A stretch of DNA of 30,257 nt from Rhizobiales bacterium UBA3584. GTDB taxonomy: Bacteria > Pseudomonadota > Alphaproteobacteria > Rhizobiales > Devosiaceae. Of the stretch, positions 15,993 to 24,366 are shown one piece after another; the stretch's first letter is position 1; the number at the start of each line of letters is the position of its first letter. Under the pieces are notes generated by a model, which was not told the DNA's origin, did not search any database, and saw only the letters and a program-made list of their open reading frames with translations. The translations under genes and the position numbers were made by a program. The stretch spans positions 1-30,257 of the forward strand of contig DFMV01000086.1 in assembly GCA_002375765.1 (NCBI GenBank), read 5' to 3'.

Positions 15993-17633
15993 GTGTTGCC
16001 CGGTAGGATCGAATTTGAGGGTTCGATACTTCCGGGCATTTTTTTGCGGTCGCGTTTTTCACAAATTGTACTGCTCGTCGTTGCGCTGCTGGCATTTCTG
16101 CCGGTGGTGGCGGTCGATCATGTGATCGACGGTTATGTGATGGCGCGGGAAACAACCGCGCTGCAGACCACAGTCGATGCCATCACCCATGACTCCCAGC
16201 TTACCGTTCACGAGGGAATTCAATCGCTCAGACGCATTCTGGCAAACAGCCCCTCATTGTGTGCCGCGACCTTCGTGCAGAACGTCAACAGCGAACTCGA
16301 AGCCAATCCGTTCTTGCGTCAGGTCGTCGTTGAGAACCGTGACGGGGTGCAATACTGCTCGGCATTCGACCGCGCGGTGCAGTATCGCGTACTTTCGGAA
16401 AGCCTTACAATTCCTGGGCACACCGAAACGCTGAGCGTCATCAAGATCGACGGCAACGAGACGCCATTGCTCAAGATAACCCAAGCATTCGGGCGCGAAC
16501 GGACCGTTTCAGCGTTCGTCCTGGCCTCTCCCATGCTCATGCGCAACGACGTGCCGCTGCTGGGCCAGATCAGCTATTTGCAGGTGGCGCTGACAAGCGG
16601 CACGTCGATACTGCTGCGTGGTGATGCGCGGATCGGCCAGGGATCGAGCCGGTCTGAATATCTGTTCGCACGGTCTTTTGCCGGAGAAATACCACTCAAG
16701 GCAGAGGCCGGCGTTTTATTTTCCGAAGTTCGATCGGATTATTCATCGCTCGACATCGGTTTTACCGTGGCGGCGTGCTTTCTGGGCGCGCTCATTCTGG
16801 TGCTCGCGATCCAATACGCCCGCAAGGCTGACATTGTCGCATTCGATCTCGAGCGCGCTATCATCGCGGGGGAAATGAAGCCCTATTATCAGCCGGTCAT
16901 CAACCTCAAGACCGGGAAGCTGACGGGGTGCGAGGTTCTCATTCGATGGGTGAAAAAAAACGGTGAGGTTATTCCGCCCGGCGCTTTTATCGACTACGCG
17001 GAAATGTCCGGCCTGGCCATTCCCATGACCCTGAGCCTGATGGAACAGGTCCGTTACGACCTTGAAGACATCTGCCGTGAGGTGCCGGATTTCAAGGTGT
17101 CGATCAATTTATTCGAGGGTCATTTCCGCGATGGTTCGATCGTGGAAGACGTCCAGTCTGTCTTTGAGGGCAGTGGCATTTCCTATCGTCAGCTCGTTTT
17201 CGAAATTACAGAGCGCAGGCCGCTTGACGATCGCAACGCCGCCAACAGGGTCATGACCGCGCTACACAAGCTCGGCGCGCGGATCGCCATGGATGACGCT
17301 GGCACCGGGCACTCCAATCTTGCCTATTTGCAGACGCTTGGCATCGACATCATCAAGATCGACAAAATTTTCGTTGAAATGATCAAGGACGCTACCCAGC
17401 CCGTGCCGGTGGTCGATGGGCTCATCTCGATGGCTCGTGAGCTCGACATCGAGATCATCGCCGAAGGGGTGGAAACCCAGGAGCAGGCGCTTTATCTGCG
17501 GTCCAAGAGCGTCGTTTTTGCGCAGGGCTACCTTTTCGCCCCTCCCATGAAATTGTCGTCGTTTCTTGTCCTGGCGAATGCTCTGCGGCCAGCCGGTCGG
17601 GAAAGCAATCTGGAGCCGGGTCTGGCCGCCTGA
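15993..17633 (+). CDS. CSS-motif sensor / EAL-domain cyclic-di-GMP phosphodiesterase
   Basis: A 546-residue membrane sensor. One membrane helix is at about residues 24-44. A periplasmic domain follows (about 48-250) with C90 (SPSLC) and C122 (QYCSAF), which fit the redox Cys pair of CSS-motif sensors. A second helix lies at about 254-275, then a cytoplasmic EAL domain (about 283-535). Catalytic residues are all present: E314 in E-V-L, N372, E404 in EITER, D434-D435 in DDAGTGHS, K455, E491 in EGVET and Q511. It is therefore predicted to degrade c-di-GMP in response to a periplasmic, possibly redox, signal. There is no ATG before the first helix. A GTG at 15993 is the best start, without a clear ribosome site, so the N-terminus is uncertain. 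Confidence 0.88.
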   Translation: MLPGRIEFEGSILPGIFLRSRFSQIVLLVVALLAFLPVVAVDHVIDGYVMARETTALQTTVDAITHDSQLTVHEGIQSLRRILANSPSLCAATFVQNVNSELEANPFLRQVVVENRDGVQYCSAFDRAVQYRVLSESLTIPGHTETLSVIKIDGNETPLLKITQAFGRERTVSAFVLASPMLMRNDVPLLGQISYLQVALTSGTSILLRGDARIGQGSSRSEYLFARSFAGEIPLKAEAGVLFSEVRSDYSSLDIGFTVAACFLGALILVLAIQYARKADIVAFDLERAIIAGEMKPYYQPVINLKTGKLTGCEVLIRWVKKNGEVIPPGAFIDYAEMSGLAIPMTLSLMEQVRYDLEDICREVPDFKVSINLFEGHFRDGSIVEDVQSVFEGSGISYRQLVFEITERRPLDDRNAANRVMTALHKLGARIAMDDAGTGHSNLAYLQTLGIDIIKIDKIFVEMIKDATQPVPVVDGLISMARELDIEIIAEGVETQEQALYLRSKSVVFAQGYLFAPPMKLSSFLVLANALRPAGRESNLEPGLAA

Positions 17634-17755
17634 ATCGGGGTTCTGCCGGTCGGGCCGCACGGCCAATTTCCTGCGTGCGGAAAAGTTAGCTCAGCAAGCC
17701 TTCCATTTTGTCGCGATTGGTGGCAGGTATCTCGCCGCTAATCCGAGGAGACGGC

Positions 17756-20038
17756 ATGACGGAAGAACCGCGCGATCCGCAGAAGGCACTCAAAGAAGCC
17801 GCGCTGCATTTCCACCGATATCCAAAGCCGGGCAAGATCGAAATTGCCCCGACCAAGCCTTTGGCCAATCAACGCGATCTTGCGCTTGCCTATTCGCCCG
17901 GTGTGGCGGCGCCTTGTGAGGAAATCGCCGCGGATCCCGAAACGGCGGCGCTTTATACGTCGCGCGGCAATCTCGTGGCCGTTATTTCGAATGGGACCGC
18001 GGTGCTCGGGCTGGGCAATATCGGTGCGCTGGCATCCAAACCCGTGATGGAAGGCAAGGCGGTTCTGTTCAAGAAGTTTGCCGGTATCGATTCCATCGAC
18101 ATCGAGATTGACGAGCAGGATCCAAAAAAGTTCATCGAAACCGTTGCGCCGATGTGGCCCTCTTTCGGCGGCATCAATCTCGAAGACATCAAGGCTCCGG
18201 ATTGTTTTGAAATCGAGGAAGCGCTGCGTGAGCGCATGCCGATCCCGGTTTTCCATGATGATCAGCATGGTACGGCCATTATTGTTGCGGCTGCTGTTCT
18301 CAATGGGCTCAGGATCGCCGGCAAGGACATTTCCAAGGTCAAGATTTGCACGTCCGGCGCGGGCGCCGCGGCTATCGCTTGCCTGAACATGCTGATGGCC
18401 GTTGGGGCCAAGCGGGAAAACATCTGGGTTGCCGACCGTGAGGGGCTGGTGACGACGCGGCGCGACAATTCGGTCGATCGCTGGCGTGGTGCCTTCGCCC
18501 AGGATAGCGACAAGACCTCGCTGGCCGAAGTGATGCAGGGGGCCGATATTTTCCTTGGACTTTCCGCTGCCGGTGCGCTCAAGCGGGAAATGCTCAAGGA
18601 CATGGCGGAAAACCCGCTGATCCTTGCGCTGTCCAACCCGGTGCCGGAGATCATGCCCGAAATCGCTCAGGAAGAGCGTCCGGACGCCATGATCTGCACG
18701 GGGCGGTCCGATTATGCCAACCAGGTCAACAACGTCCTGTGCTTTCCGTTCATCTTCCGCGGGGCACTCGACGTCGGCGCGACCACGATCAACGAAGAAA
18801 TGAAGGCCGCTGCCGCGCACGCCATCGCCAAGCTGGCGCATGAGCCGGTGCTCGAGTCGGTTCCGGGCGCGCCTTCCACGTTCGGCCGCGACTACCTCAT
18901 TCCCAACCCGTTCGACCAGCGCCTCATCTTGCGTATTGCACCGGCTGTGGCCAAGGCTGCCATGGACACGGGTGTTGCGCGGCGCCCCGTTGCTGATTTC
19001 GACGCCTACAAGGACAGCCTCAATCGCTTCGTCTTCCGTTCGGGCATGGTGATGAAGCCGATGATCGAACGGGCGAAGGGTGCCGGCCAGCGGATCGCCT
19101 TTGCCGATGGCGAAGACGAGCGCGTATTGCGCGCCACGCAAGTGGTTCTCGAGGAAGAAATGGCACAGCCAATCCTTATCGGGCGGCCATTCGTTATCGA
19201 ACAGCGCATCGAACGCTTCGGGCTGCAACTGACTCCAGGCAAGGATTTCGAGATCATCAATCCCGAAGACGATCCACGCTACAAGGAATATGTCGCTGAA
19301 TTCCATTCGCTTGTCGGTCGTTCGGGCGTGACGCCCGACACGGCACGGACGATCGTGCGCACCAACACCACGATCATCGGGGCGCTTGCCGTCAAGCGCG
19401 GCGATGCCGATGGGCTGATATGCGGTCTTCAGGGGCGTTACATCAAGCACGTGCGCGATATCAAATCCGTCATCGGGCTGTCGGACGGCGTTTCGGACGT
19501 TTCGGCTCTTTCGATGCTCATTATGCCGCGCGGAGCGTTTTTCCTTGCCGATACCTATGTGAACATGGACCCCAGCGCTGACGAGATCGTATCGATCACG
19601 CTTCAGGCCCGCGACCACCTCAAGCGCTTCAATATTGAAGCCAAGGCAGCGCTGTTGAGCTATTCGAACTTTGGCTCGCGCGAGGGGGCGTCGTCAGACA
19701 AGATGAAAGCCGCCTATGACAAGCTCAAGCGCGTCGCGCCGGATCTCATCGTCGAAGGTGAAATGCAGGGCGATCTGGCGCTGAACCAGGGGCTGCGCGA
19801 GCGCTATATCCCCGACTCGGTCCTTAAGGGAGAGGCCAATCTGCTGGTGTTCCCGAACCTGGAAAGTGCGAATCTTTCCATGACCTTGCTCAAAGAACTC
19901 AACAACGCGCTTCCGGTCGGGCCGATCCTGATGGGAACGCGGAGCCCGGCGCATATTCTGGCGCCGTCGGTGACCAGCCGCGGGATCGTGAATATGACAG
20001 CGATCACCGCAAACGAAAGTCTGGCTCTTAAGGGCTGA
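17756..20038 (+). CDS. maeB: NADP-dependent malic enzyme with phosphotransacetylase-like domain
   Basis: A 760-residue chimeric malic enzyme converting malate to pyruvate and CO2. An N-terminal malic domain (about residues 20-160: [43 protein letters not shown]) is followed by a nucleotide-binding domain (about 165-400, with [14 protein letters not shown]). A C-terminal phosphotransacetylase-like domain (about 430-755) contains [14 protein letters not shown] and [14 protein letters not shown]. The C-terminal part is regulatory in known chimeric enzymes. NADP versus NAD preference cannot be set with certainty. Start ATG 17756 has GAGGAG at 17745-17750. The in-frame TTG at 17708 lacks such a site. 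The terminator at 20041 follows. Confidence 0.96.
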   Translation: MTEEPRDPQKALKEAALHFHRYPKPGKIEIAPTKPLANQRDLALAYSPGVAAPCEEIAADPETAALYTSRGNLVAVISNGTAVLGLGNIGALASKPVMEGKAVLFKKFAGIDSIDIEIDEQDPKKFIETVAPMWPSFGGINLEDIKAPDCFEIEEALRERMPIPVFHDDQHGTAIIVAAAVLNGLRIAGKDISKVKICTSGAGAAAIACLNMLMAVGAKRENIWVADREGLVTTRRDNSVDRWRGAFAQDSDKTSLAEVMQGADIFLGLSAAGALKREMLKDMAENPLILALSNPVPEIMPEIAQEERPDAMICTGRSDYANQVNNVLCFPFIFRGALDVGATTINEEMKAAAAHAIAKLAHEPVLESVPGAPSTFGRDYLIPNPFDQRLILRIAPAVAKAAMDTGVARRPVADFDAYKDSLNRFVFRSGMVMKPMIERAKGAGQRIAFADGEDERVLRATQVVLEEEMAQPILIGRPFVIEQRIERFGLQLTPGKDFEIINPEDDPRYKEYVAEFHSLVGRSGVTPDTARTIVRTNTTIIGALAVKRGDADGLICGLQGRYIKHVRDIKSVIGLSDGVSDVSALSMLIMPRGAFFLADTYVNMDPSADEIVSITLQARDHLKRFNIEAKAALLSYSNFGSREGASSDKMKAAYDKLKRVAPDLIVEGEMQGDLALNQGLRERYIPDSVLKGEANLLVFPNLESANLSMTLLKELNNALPVGPILMGTRSPAHILAPSVTSRGIVNMTAITANESLALKG

Positions 20039-20040
20039 AG

Positions 20041-20067
20041 AAAGGGGGCTGCAGGCCCCCCTTTTTT
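20041..20067. terminator. Intrinsic terminator after maeB, also usable by amn
   Basis: AAAGGGGGC (20041-20049), a short loop TGCAG, then GCCCCCC and a run of six T ending at 20067. It lies three bases after the maeB stop. On the other strand the same hairpin is followed by TTTCTT, just after the amn stop (TAA, read from 20068 to 20066), so it probably serves both convergent genes. Confidence 0.85.
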
Positions 20068-21544
20068 ATTGGAACGCTGTTTCTGCAAAGGACCGCAGCT
20101 TGCGTGAATGCAGCCTTTCGACGGGCTGATTGCGCAGGATTTCCATTGCCTTGAGCCCGATGAGAAGGTGCCGGTTGACCTGAGTGCGATAGAAGTCCGA
20201 AGCCATGCCGGGCAGCTTGAGTTCGCCGTGCAGAGGCTTGTCTGAAACGCAGAGCAGGGTGCCGTAAGGCACGCGGAAGCGGAAACCATTGGCGGCAATG
20301 GTGGCGCTCTCCATGTCCAGTGCAATGGCGCGTGATTGTGACAGGCGGCGCGTGATCTCGCTCTGGTCGCGCAGCTCCCAGTTCCGGTTGTCGATGGTAA
20401 AGACCGTGCCGGTGCGCATGATGGCCTTGGTCTCCAGGCCTTCGAGGTGGGTCACCTCGGCTACGGCTTCCTGCAACGCAACCTGGATTTCGGCCAGGGC
20501 CGGTATGGGAACGGTCACTGGCAGATCGTCGTCGAGGACGTGATCCTCTCTGACATAGCCATGGGCGAGCACGTAATCGCCAAGGGACTGAGAGTTGCGC
20601 AGCCCGGCGCAGTGACCCAGCATCAGCCAGGCATGGGGGCGCAAAACGGCAATGTGGTCGGTGGCTGTCTTGGCGTTGGACGGGCCGACGCCGATGTTGA
20701 TCATCGTGATGCCCCGGCCGTTGGGGGCGGTAAGGTGGTAGGCTGGCATCTGCGGCTGGCGGGTCGGAATGGTGCCATTCGTGCCTCCACCAAGCCGGGA
20801 GTTGGTGGTTATCACGTTGCCCGGCTCGACAAAGCTCTCATAGAATTCATGACCTTCGCTCATCCATTGATGGGCGAGACGGGTGAACTCCTCGATGTAG
20901 AACTGGTAGTTCGTAAAGATCACGAAGTTCTGGAAGTGATCGGGCACTGTGCCGGTATAGTGATTGAGCCGGTGCAGCGAATAATCGACGCGGGGCCCGG
21001 TGAAGGCGGCAAGCGGGTAGGGGCCGCCCGAAGGTGGAATGAAGGTGCCATTGGCGATCTCGTCGTCCATATGCGCCAGATCGGGCACGTCGAACAGATC
21101 GCGTAGCGGTACGCCGATATCGAGGAGGGTATCGCCTTCAACACGTTCCTTGGGATCGACGGCGAAATGGAGCGGAATGGGGGTTTCGGATTCTCCGACC
21201 TCGATCTCACCGCCATGGTTTTTGAGGATCAGCGACAGGTTTTCGATCAGGTATTTGTGAAAGAGCGCGGGCTGGGTCAGTGTCGTCTGATAGAGGCCCG
21301 GGCTGTGCAGAAAGCCATAGGCGAGACGCGAGTTGGCCTGTTGCTGGAAACTCGTTGAGAGGACTTGCACCTTGGGGTAATGGGCGCGGACCTTGCCAGG
21401 CGGCACCTGTCCCTTGGTGAGATTGAGCAGATGGTCGCGGATGAAGCTCGTGTTGCGGTCGTAGATTTCGCAGACATATTCCCAAGCCTTCACCGGGTCG
21501 GAGAAAGATTTGAGCGGTATGGCGGGTGGAGTGACGAGTTTCAT
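20066..21544 (-). CDS. amn: AMP nucleosidase
   Basis: A 492-residue enzyme that splits AMP into adenine and ribose 5-phosphate, controlling the AMP pool. The N-terminal regulatory domain (about 1-180) contains QVLSTSFQQQANSRLAYGF and SLHRLNHYTGT. The C-terminal nucleoside-phosphorylase-like domain (about 260-480) contains MINIGVGPSNAKTATDHIAVLRPHAWLMLGHCAGLR, ALDMESATIAANGFRFRVPYGTLLCVSDKPLHGELK. Start set at ATG 21544 because CAGGAC lies seven bases upstream; the in-frame TTG at 21550 overlaps that spacing. It is monocistronic, with 278 bases of non-coding DNA on its 5' side. Confidence 0.96.
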   Translation of the reverse strand: MKLVTPPAIPLKSFSDPVKAWEYVCEIYDRNTSFIRDHLLNLTKGQVPPGKVRAHYPKVQVLSTSFQQQANSRLAYGFLHSPGLYQTTLTQPALFHKYLIENLSLILKNHGGEIEVGESETPIPLHFAVDPKERVEGDTLLDIGVPLRDLFDVPDLAHMDDEIANGTFIPPSGGPYPLAAFTGPRVDYSLHRLNHYTGTVPDHFQNFVIFTNYQFYIEEFTRLAHQWMSEGHEFYESFVEPGNVITTNSRLGGGTNGTIPTRQPQMPAYHLTAPNGRGITMINIGVGPSNAKTATDHIAVLRPHAWLMLGHCAGLRNSQSLGDYVLAHGYVREDHVLDDDLPVTVPIPALAEIQVALQEAVAEVTHLEGLETKAIMRTGTVFTIDNRNWELRDQSEITRRLSQSRAIALDMESATIAANGFRFRVPYGTLLCVSDKPLHGELKLPGMASDFYRTQVNRHLLIGLKAMEILRNQPVERLHSRKLRSFAETAFQ

Positions 21545-21822
21545 GCGCAAGTCCTGTTCTTGTTTTTGGTTTTAACCCCAAGGCATGCCAGTTTCGGCTC
21601 CGCCGTGCAATGGGCCCTCATCCAAGCAGCATTTTATCACAGTTCGGTGATTGGGCCTTTTGTCGCCGCAATGGCACCCGATATTGGGTGTGTCTGCTGG
21701 ACTGGCAAACGAGCCCATGCACTAGCGGACAAAAGCTTCCGCTGTAGTCCCCCAAGCCCTCAACAGCGCGGCGGAAGCGGTTATGGAGACCGCAGTCGTC
21801 CGCCCGGCGCTGCGGTCTCTTC
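21545..21822. other. Non-coding gap with two hairpins between amn and the DUF1801 gene
   Basis: No supported gene. On its right side there are two stem-loops. One is GAGACCGCAG (21786-21795) with CTGCGGTCTC (21810-21819), a perfect 10-bp stem directly after the DUF1801 stop. The other is GCTTCCG (21735-21741) with CGGAAGC (21772-21778), which on the minus strand is followed by TTTTG. Either could end minus-strand transcripts of the DUF1801 unit. The left part should hold the amn promoter; I see an A/T-rich stretch near 21635 but no convincing -35/-10 pair. Confidence 0.5.
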
Positions 21823-22245
21823 TTATCTGGTGGGGTAGGTCGCCCGCATGTATTCGACCGACCGGCGAATGATCTCTTCGAGAACGCCAAGATCGATATC
21901 GGCCAACTTCTTTACGTAAAGACACGAAACGCCGGTTGAGTGCTTGCCCAGCTTCTCCATGAGAGAATCGTACTGGGCAAACCCCGGCATCACGTAGATC
22001 GTGAGATTGGCCTTCCGCGGCGAAAAGCCGGTGATGGGCCATTCGGCGGGCTTCTTGGTCGTGTTTACGTAGGTGTAGGTTCCGAAGCCGACAATGGAGG
22101 CCCCCCACATGACGGGCTCGGAACCGGTTATCCCGCGCATTATATCAACGACGGTCCAGCAGTCTTGCCGCTTCTGGTCGGGCTCAACCGCGTCGATGAA
22201 TTGCGAGACCTTCTGGTCGGTTGGGCGAGTCTTGAGCTCTGACAT
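21823..22245 (-). CDS. DUF1801 domain protein
   Basis: A 140-residue soluble protein of the DUF1801/YdhG-like superfamily. Its signatures are RRQDCWTVVDIMRGITGSEPVMWGASIVGFGTY-like text (about residues 24-56) and a core ending in SCLYVKKLADIDLGVLEEIIRRSVEYM. The family has a shared alpha/beta fold; no enzymatic role is established to my knowledge. The start ATG 22245 has AGGAGAAAGG just upstream. It begins 12 bases after the stop of the secreted DUF1176-like gene, so the two form a minus-strand pair divergent from the thiamine operon. Confidence 0.85.
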   Translation of the reverse strand: MSELKTRPTDQKVSQFIDAVEPDQKRQDCWTVVDIMRGITGSEPVMWGASIVGFGTYTYVNTTKKPAEWPITGFSPRKANLTIYVMPGFAQYDSLMEKLGKHSTGVSCLYVKKLADIDLGVLEEIIRRSVEYMRATYPTR

Positions 22246-22257
22246 GGAGCCTTTCTC

Positions 22258-22863
22258 CTATTTGAAGCTCACCAGCGTCTCGGGATTGGCTTCACCATCA
22301 TACTGCGCATCGACGTCGTAGCGGATAAGCACGAACTGACCGTCATTGAAGGTCCATGTTCCCGCTGAAAAGGCATCGCCAAGGCCGCGCCAGAGGGCGT
22401 GGCTGGTGATTGTCTTTGTCTCGGGGTCGAATTCGGAATTAGTGAGCAACAACTGGCTGCCATAGCCGGTCATCGGCATTTCGAGAACCGCGCCTTCGAA
22501 ATCGTCATTCTCATAGACAACATCGAACTGAGGCGTCGCAAAACCGACGGGGACCAGTCCCTCGTACTCGGTTTCAAGATAGTACATGTGATTGACGTTG
22601 TAGGCTCCCGAACCGCAGAAGAACCTGTAGAGCGTTGCGGTTTGCGGAGTGTCCGAATACTCGGTTTCCCAGCTCAGATTCCAACTCTCGTTCGGGTAAT
22701 ATTCCGCGGCGGCAGAGTCTTCGAGCCCATAGCACAATTGGGGAAAGCTCTGGGCAAAGCGTGCGAATGCGTCGCTTTCGGACAGTGGGCTTTCTTGTGC
22801 GGAGGCAATGGCAGGAACAGTGCCGGCAAGCAGTGCTGTCATTAAAAATAGAGTGGTTCGCAT
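22258..22863 (-). CDS. Secreted DUF1176-like protein
   Basis: A 201-residue exported protein. MRTTLFLMTALLAGTVPAIASAQ is a typical signal peptide with cleavage likely after A-S-A. The mature part is acidic, with Cys at LCYGL and FFCGSG, and an ending RGLGDAFSAGTWTFNDGQFVLIRYD. That ending resembles the C-terminal signature of DUF1176 proteins (R-G-L-G-D ... W ... F-x-L-x-R-Y). Function unknown; probably periplasmic. Start ATG 22863 has GAAGGG upstream. The reading frame stays open far upstream (to 24501), but that extension is antisense to ykoF and ykoE and is not coding. It is the first gene of a pair with the DUF1801 gene. Confidence 0.75.
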   Translation of the reverse strand: MRTTLFLMTALLAGTVPAIASAQESPLSESDAFARFAQSFPQLCYGLEDSAAAEYYPNESWNLSWETEYSDTPQTATLYRFFCGSGAYNVNHMYYLETEYEGLVPVGFATPQFDVVYENDDFEGAVLEMPMTGYGSQLLLTNSEFDPETKTITSHALWRGLGDAFSAGTWTFNDGQFVLIRYDVDAQYDGEANPETLVSFK

Positions 22864-22934
22864 TGGTCGGCCCTTCAATGATCGTGAAACCAGAGTGCCG
22901 GAAAACGCTGTTTCCTCAAAGCAGGAAGTTGCCG

Positions 22935-22963
22935 TTGCGACACGATCCAAAGTTGTGCTAACC
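22935..22963 (+). promoter_or_regulatory. Possible promoter of the thiamine operon
   Basis: TTGCGA (22935-22940), a 17-base spacer and CTAACC (22958-22963) fit a loose alphaproteobacterial promoter. A start site about seven bases later would fall at about 22970, exactly where the riboswitch closing helix begins. Identified by eye. Confidence 0.4.
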
Positions 22964-22969
22964 ATCGAG

Positions 22970-23068
22970 TCGTTCGACAGGGGTGCTCCGTATCGCCGGG
23001 GCTGAGAGGACGGCGCAAAGCCATCTAACCCTAAAGCTGATCTGGATAATACCAGCGGAGCGAGGCGA
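22970..23068 (+). promoter_or_regulatory. TPP riboswitch (THI element)
   Basis: All core parts are present. P2 pairs AGGGGT (22979-22984) with ACCCT (23028-23032). P3 pairs GCTCCG (22985-22990) with CGGGGC (22997-23002). The pyrimidine-sensing CTGAGA is at 23002-23007. An optional small P3a stem GGC/GCC (23012-23022) follows. P4 pairs GCT (23036-23038) with AGC (23059-23061), and P5 is CTGG-ATAATA-CCAG (23042-23055), with the conserved GATCTGGATAAT text. P1 is weak and uses TCGTT (22970-22974) with GGCGA (23064-23068). That 3' strand includes the ribosome binding site GAGGCG of ykoF, whose ATG is at 23071. TPP binding should therefore block translation directly, without a separate expression platform. 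Confidence 0.95.
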
Positions 23069-23070
23069 AG

Positions 23071-23688
23071 ATGAAGTGCGGCGCACAACTCTCCCTTTAT
23101 GTCATGGCGGATGATTTCGTCCGCGTAATCCTGTCCTCCCTCGATGCAATGGCACCCTATCGGGATCGCTTGCGCATCGAGAGCGACGATATCTCGACGC
23201 TCATCGTCGGGCCGCCCGAGTTGATTTTTCCAACCATGCGCGAATTGTTCGTTGCCGCAGCGCGGAGCGGGCATCACGTGGCGATGCATGCCACCATCTC
23301 GCGCGGGTGTCCGGGAGAGCCGGACATGGACATCTGCGAACCCGGACAGCCGTCGGCCTTCGATGAAGACCTTGAAAGACGCAAGGCTCTGGCGGCGCAG
23401 GCTGTGAACGACGCGCCCTCGACCGGCCAGCGGGTTGCCGTGCAATTTTCGCTCTATCCGCTCGGCCCGGCCGATTACATGGACGAAATCTACGGCTGCA
23501 TCGATTTCCTGAAAGCCTCGCCGGTGTTCGACAGGGCGAAGAACTATTGCACAAGGCTGGCTGGCGACGCCGGGCCGGTCTTTGAGGCTCTTTCGCAAGC
23601 CTGGCTCAGCTTTGGCGACCCGAATGCCCATGTCGCGATCGATCTGACCGCTTCGGCCAACAGCCCGTCCAAGGACGCCGCTGCGTGA
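23071..23688 (+). CDS. ykoF: YkoF-like thiamine/HMP-binding protein
   Basis: A 205-residue cytoplasmic protein made of two related ferredoxin-like (YkoF/ACT-like) domains. Domain 1 is about residues 2-85 (GAQLSLYVMADDFVRVIL) and domain 2 about 120-197 (VAVQFSLYPLGPADYMDEI), joined by an acidic linker. In Bacillus subtilis the homologue binds thiamine and hydroxymethylpyrimidine and belongs to the ykoFEDC operon for pyrimidine precursor uptake. There is no signal peptide, so it acts inside the cell or at the transporter. The start ATG 23071 follows the riboswitch by two bases. The ykoE gene comes 63 bases later, after a short perfect stem-loop. Confidence 0.93.
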   Translation: MKCGAQLSLYVMADDFVRVILSSLDAMAPYRDRLRIESDDISTLIVGPPELIFPTMRELFVAAARSGHHVAMHATISRGCPGEPDMDICEPGQPSAFDEDLERRKALAAQAVNDAPSTGQRVAVQFSLYPLGPADYMDEIYGCIDFLKASPVFDRAKNYCTRLAGDAGPVFEALSQAWLSFGDPNAHVAIDLTASANSPSKDAAA

Positions 23689-23693
23689 TCTTT

Positions 23694-23721
23694 CCGCGGG
23701 GCGCGGTCCCGCGGCGCTTTT
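23694..23721 (+). terminator. Stem-loop between ykoF and ykoE, possible attenuator or RNA-stability element
   Basis: CCGCGGG (23694-23700) and CCCGCGG (23708-23714) form a perfect 7-bp all-GC stem with a 7-base loop, followed by CGCTTTT (23715-23721). The stem lies five bases after the ykoF stop and 30 bases before the ykoE ribosome site. The short T-run makes it a weak terminator candidate. It could lower or protect downstream mRNA so that YkoF and the transporter are made in different amounts. Confidence 0.4.
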
Positions 23722-23751
23722 ACCAACATCGTTATCAAAGGAGGACAGGAC

Positions 23752-24366
23752 ATGTCCGATTTCGCTTCGCAATCGTGGCGCTGGACGCTGCGCGAAACCC
23801 TTGTCGTTGCCGTTTTCGGCGCCGCGTTTGCCGTGCTTTATCTGGCCTGGGTTCAGGTCTGGCTGGTCAGTCAGGCGGTGTTCGGGCCAGTGACCATGGA
23901 CGTCTTCATGGGGTTCTGGTTTTCCGCATCCATCGTTGCCGCCGCCGTCATACGCAAGCCCGGTGTTGCCCTGATGGCCGAGGTGCTGGCGGCAGGGATT
24001 GAAATCCTGCTCGGCAGTCCCGCGGGGCTGGGGTTGCTGATCGCCGCGGTGGTGCAGGGGTTGGGAGCCGAGCTGGTTTTTGCGGCGCTGGGCTGGAAGC
24101 ATTATCGGCTGCCGGTTCTGATCGCTGCGGGGATGGGCGCTTCGGTCACGAGCTTTGTCTATAACTGGTTCCTGTTCGATTACGGCGCGCTCGAGCCCTG
24201 GCTGGTTGGTGCAATGTTTGTCGTCCGGCTTATCAGCGGGGCGGTACTGGCGGGTGTTCTTGGGCATCTGATCGTCGAGGCTCTCTATCGTACCGGTGTG
24301 CTCAGAGGGCTGCGCATCGATATCGAGCGCCGCGGCGCCGGACTTGTGGCGCAGGCAGCCCAATGA
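23752..24366 (+). CDS. ykoE: ECF transporter substrate-binding (S) component, YkoE family
   Basis: A 204-residue membrane protein with about six hydrophobic helices (the first at residues 17-40). It carries the YkoE signatures MGFWFSASIVAAAVIRKPGVALMAEVLAA and VVQGLGAELVFAALGW. In energy-coupling-factor transporters this subunit binds the vitamin precursor; for YkoE the predicted substrate is hydroxymethylpyrimidine or thiamine. The start ATG 23752 has a strong AAAGGAGGA site. The stop overlaps the ykoD start by four bases (ATGA), indicating coupled translation. The C-terminal 25 residues are polar and cytoplasmic. Confidence 0.92.
   Translation: MSDFASQSWRWTLRETLVVAVFGAAFAVLYLAWVQVWLVSQAVFGPVTMDVFMGFWFSASIVAAAVIRKPGVALMAEVLAAGIEILLGSPAGLGLLIAAVVQGLGAELVFAALGWKHYRLPVLIAAGMGASVTSFVYNWFLFDYGALEPWLVGAMFVVRLISGAVLAGVLGHLIVEALYRTGVLRGLRIDIERRGAGLVAQAAQ

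Noticed and set aside
17738..19618. A 626-codon open frame antisense to maeB
   Set aside because: Its translation has no recognisable domain, is rich in His, Arg and Asp, and mirrors the strong codon bias of maeB; it is a shadow frame.
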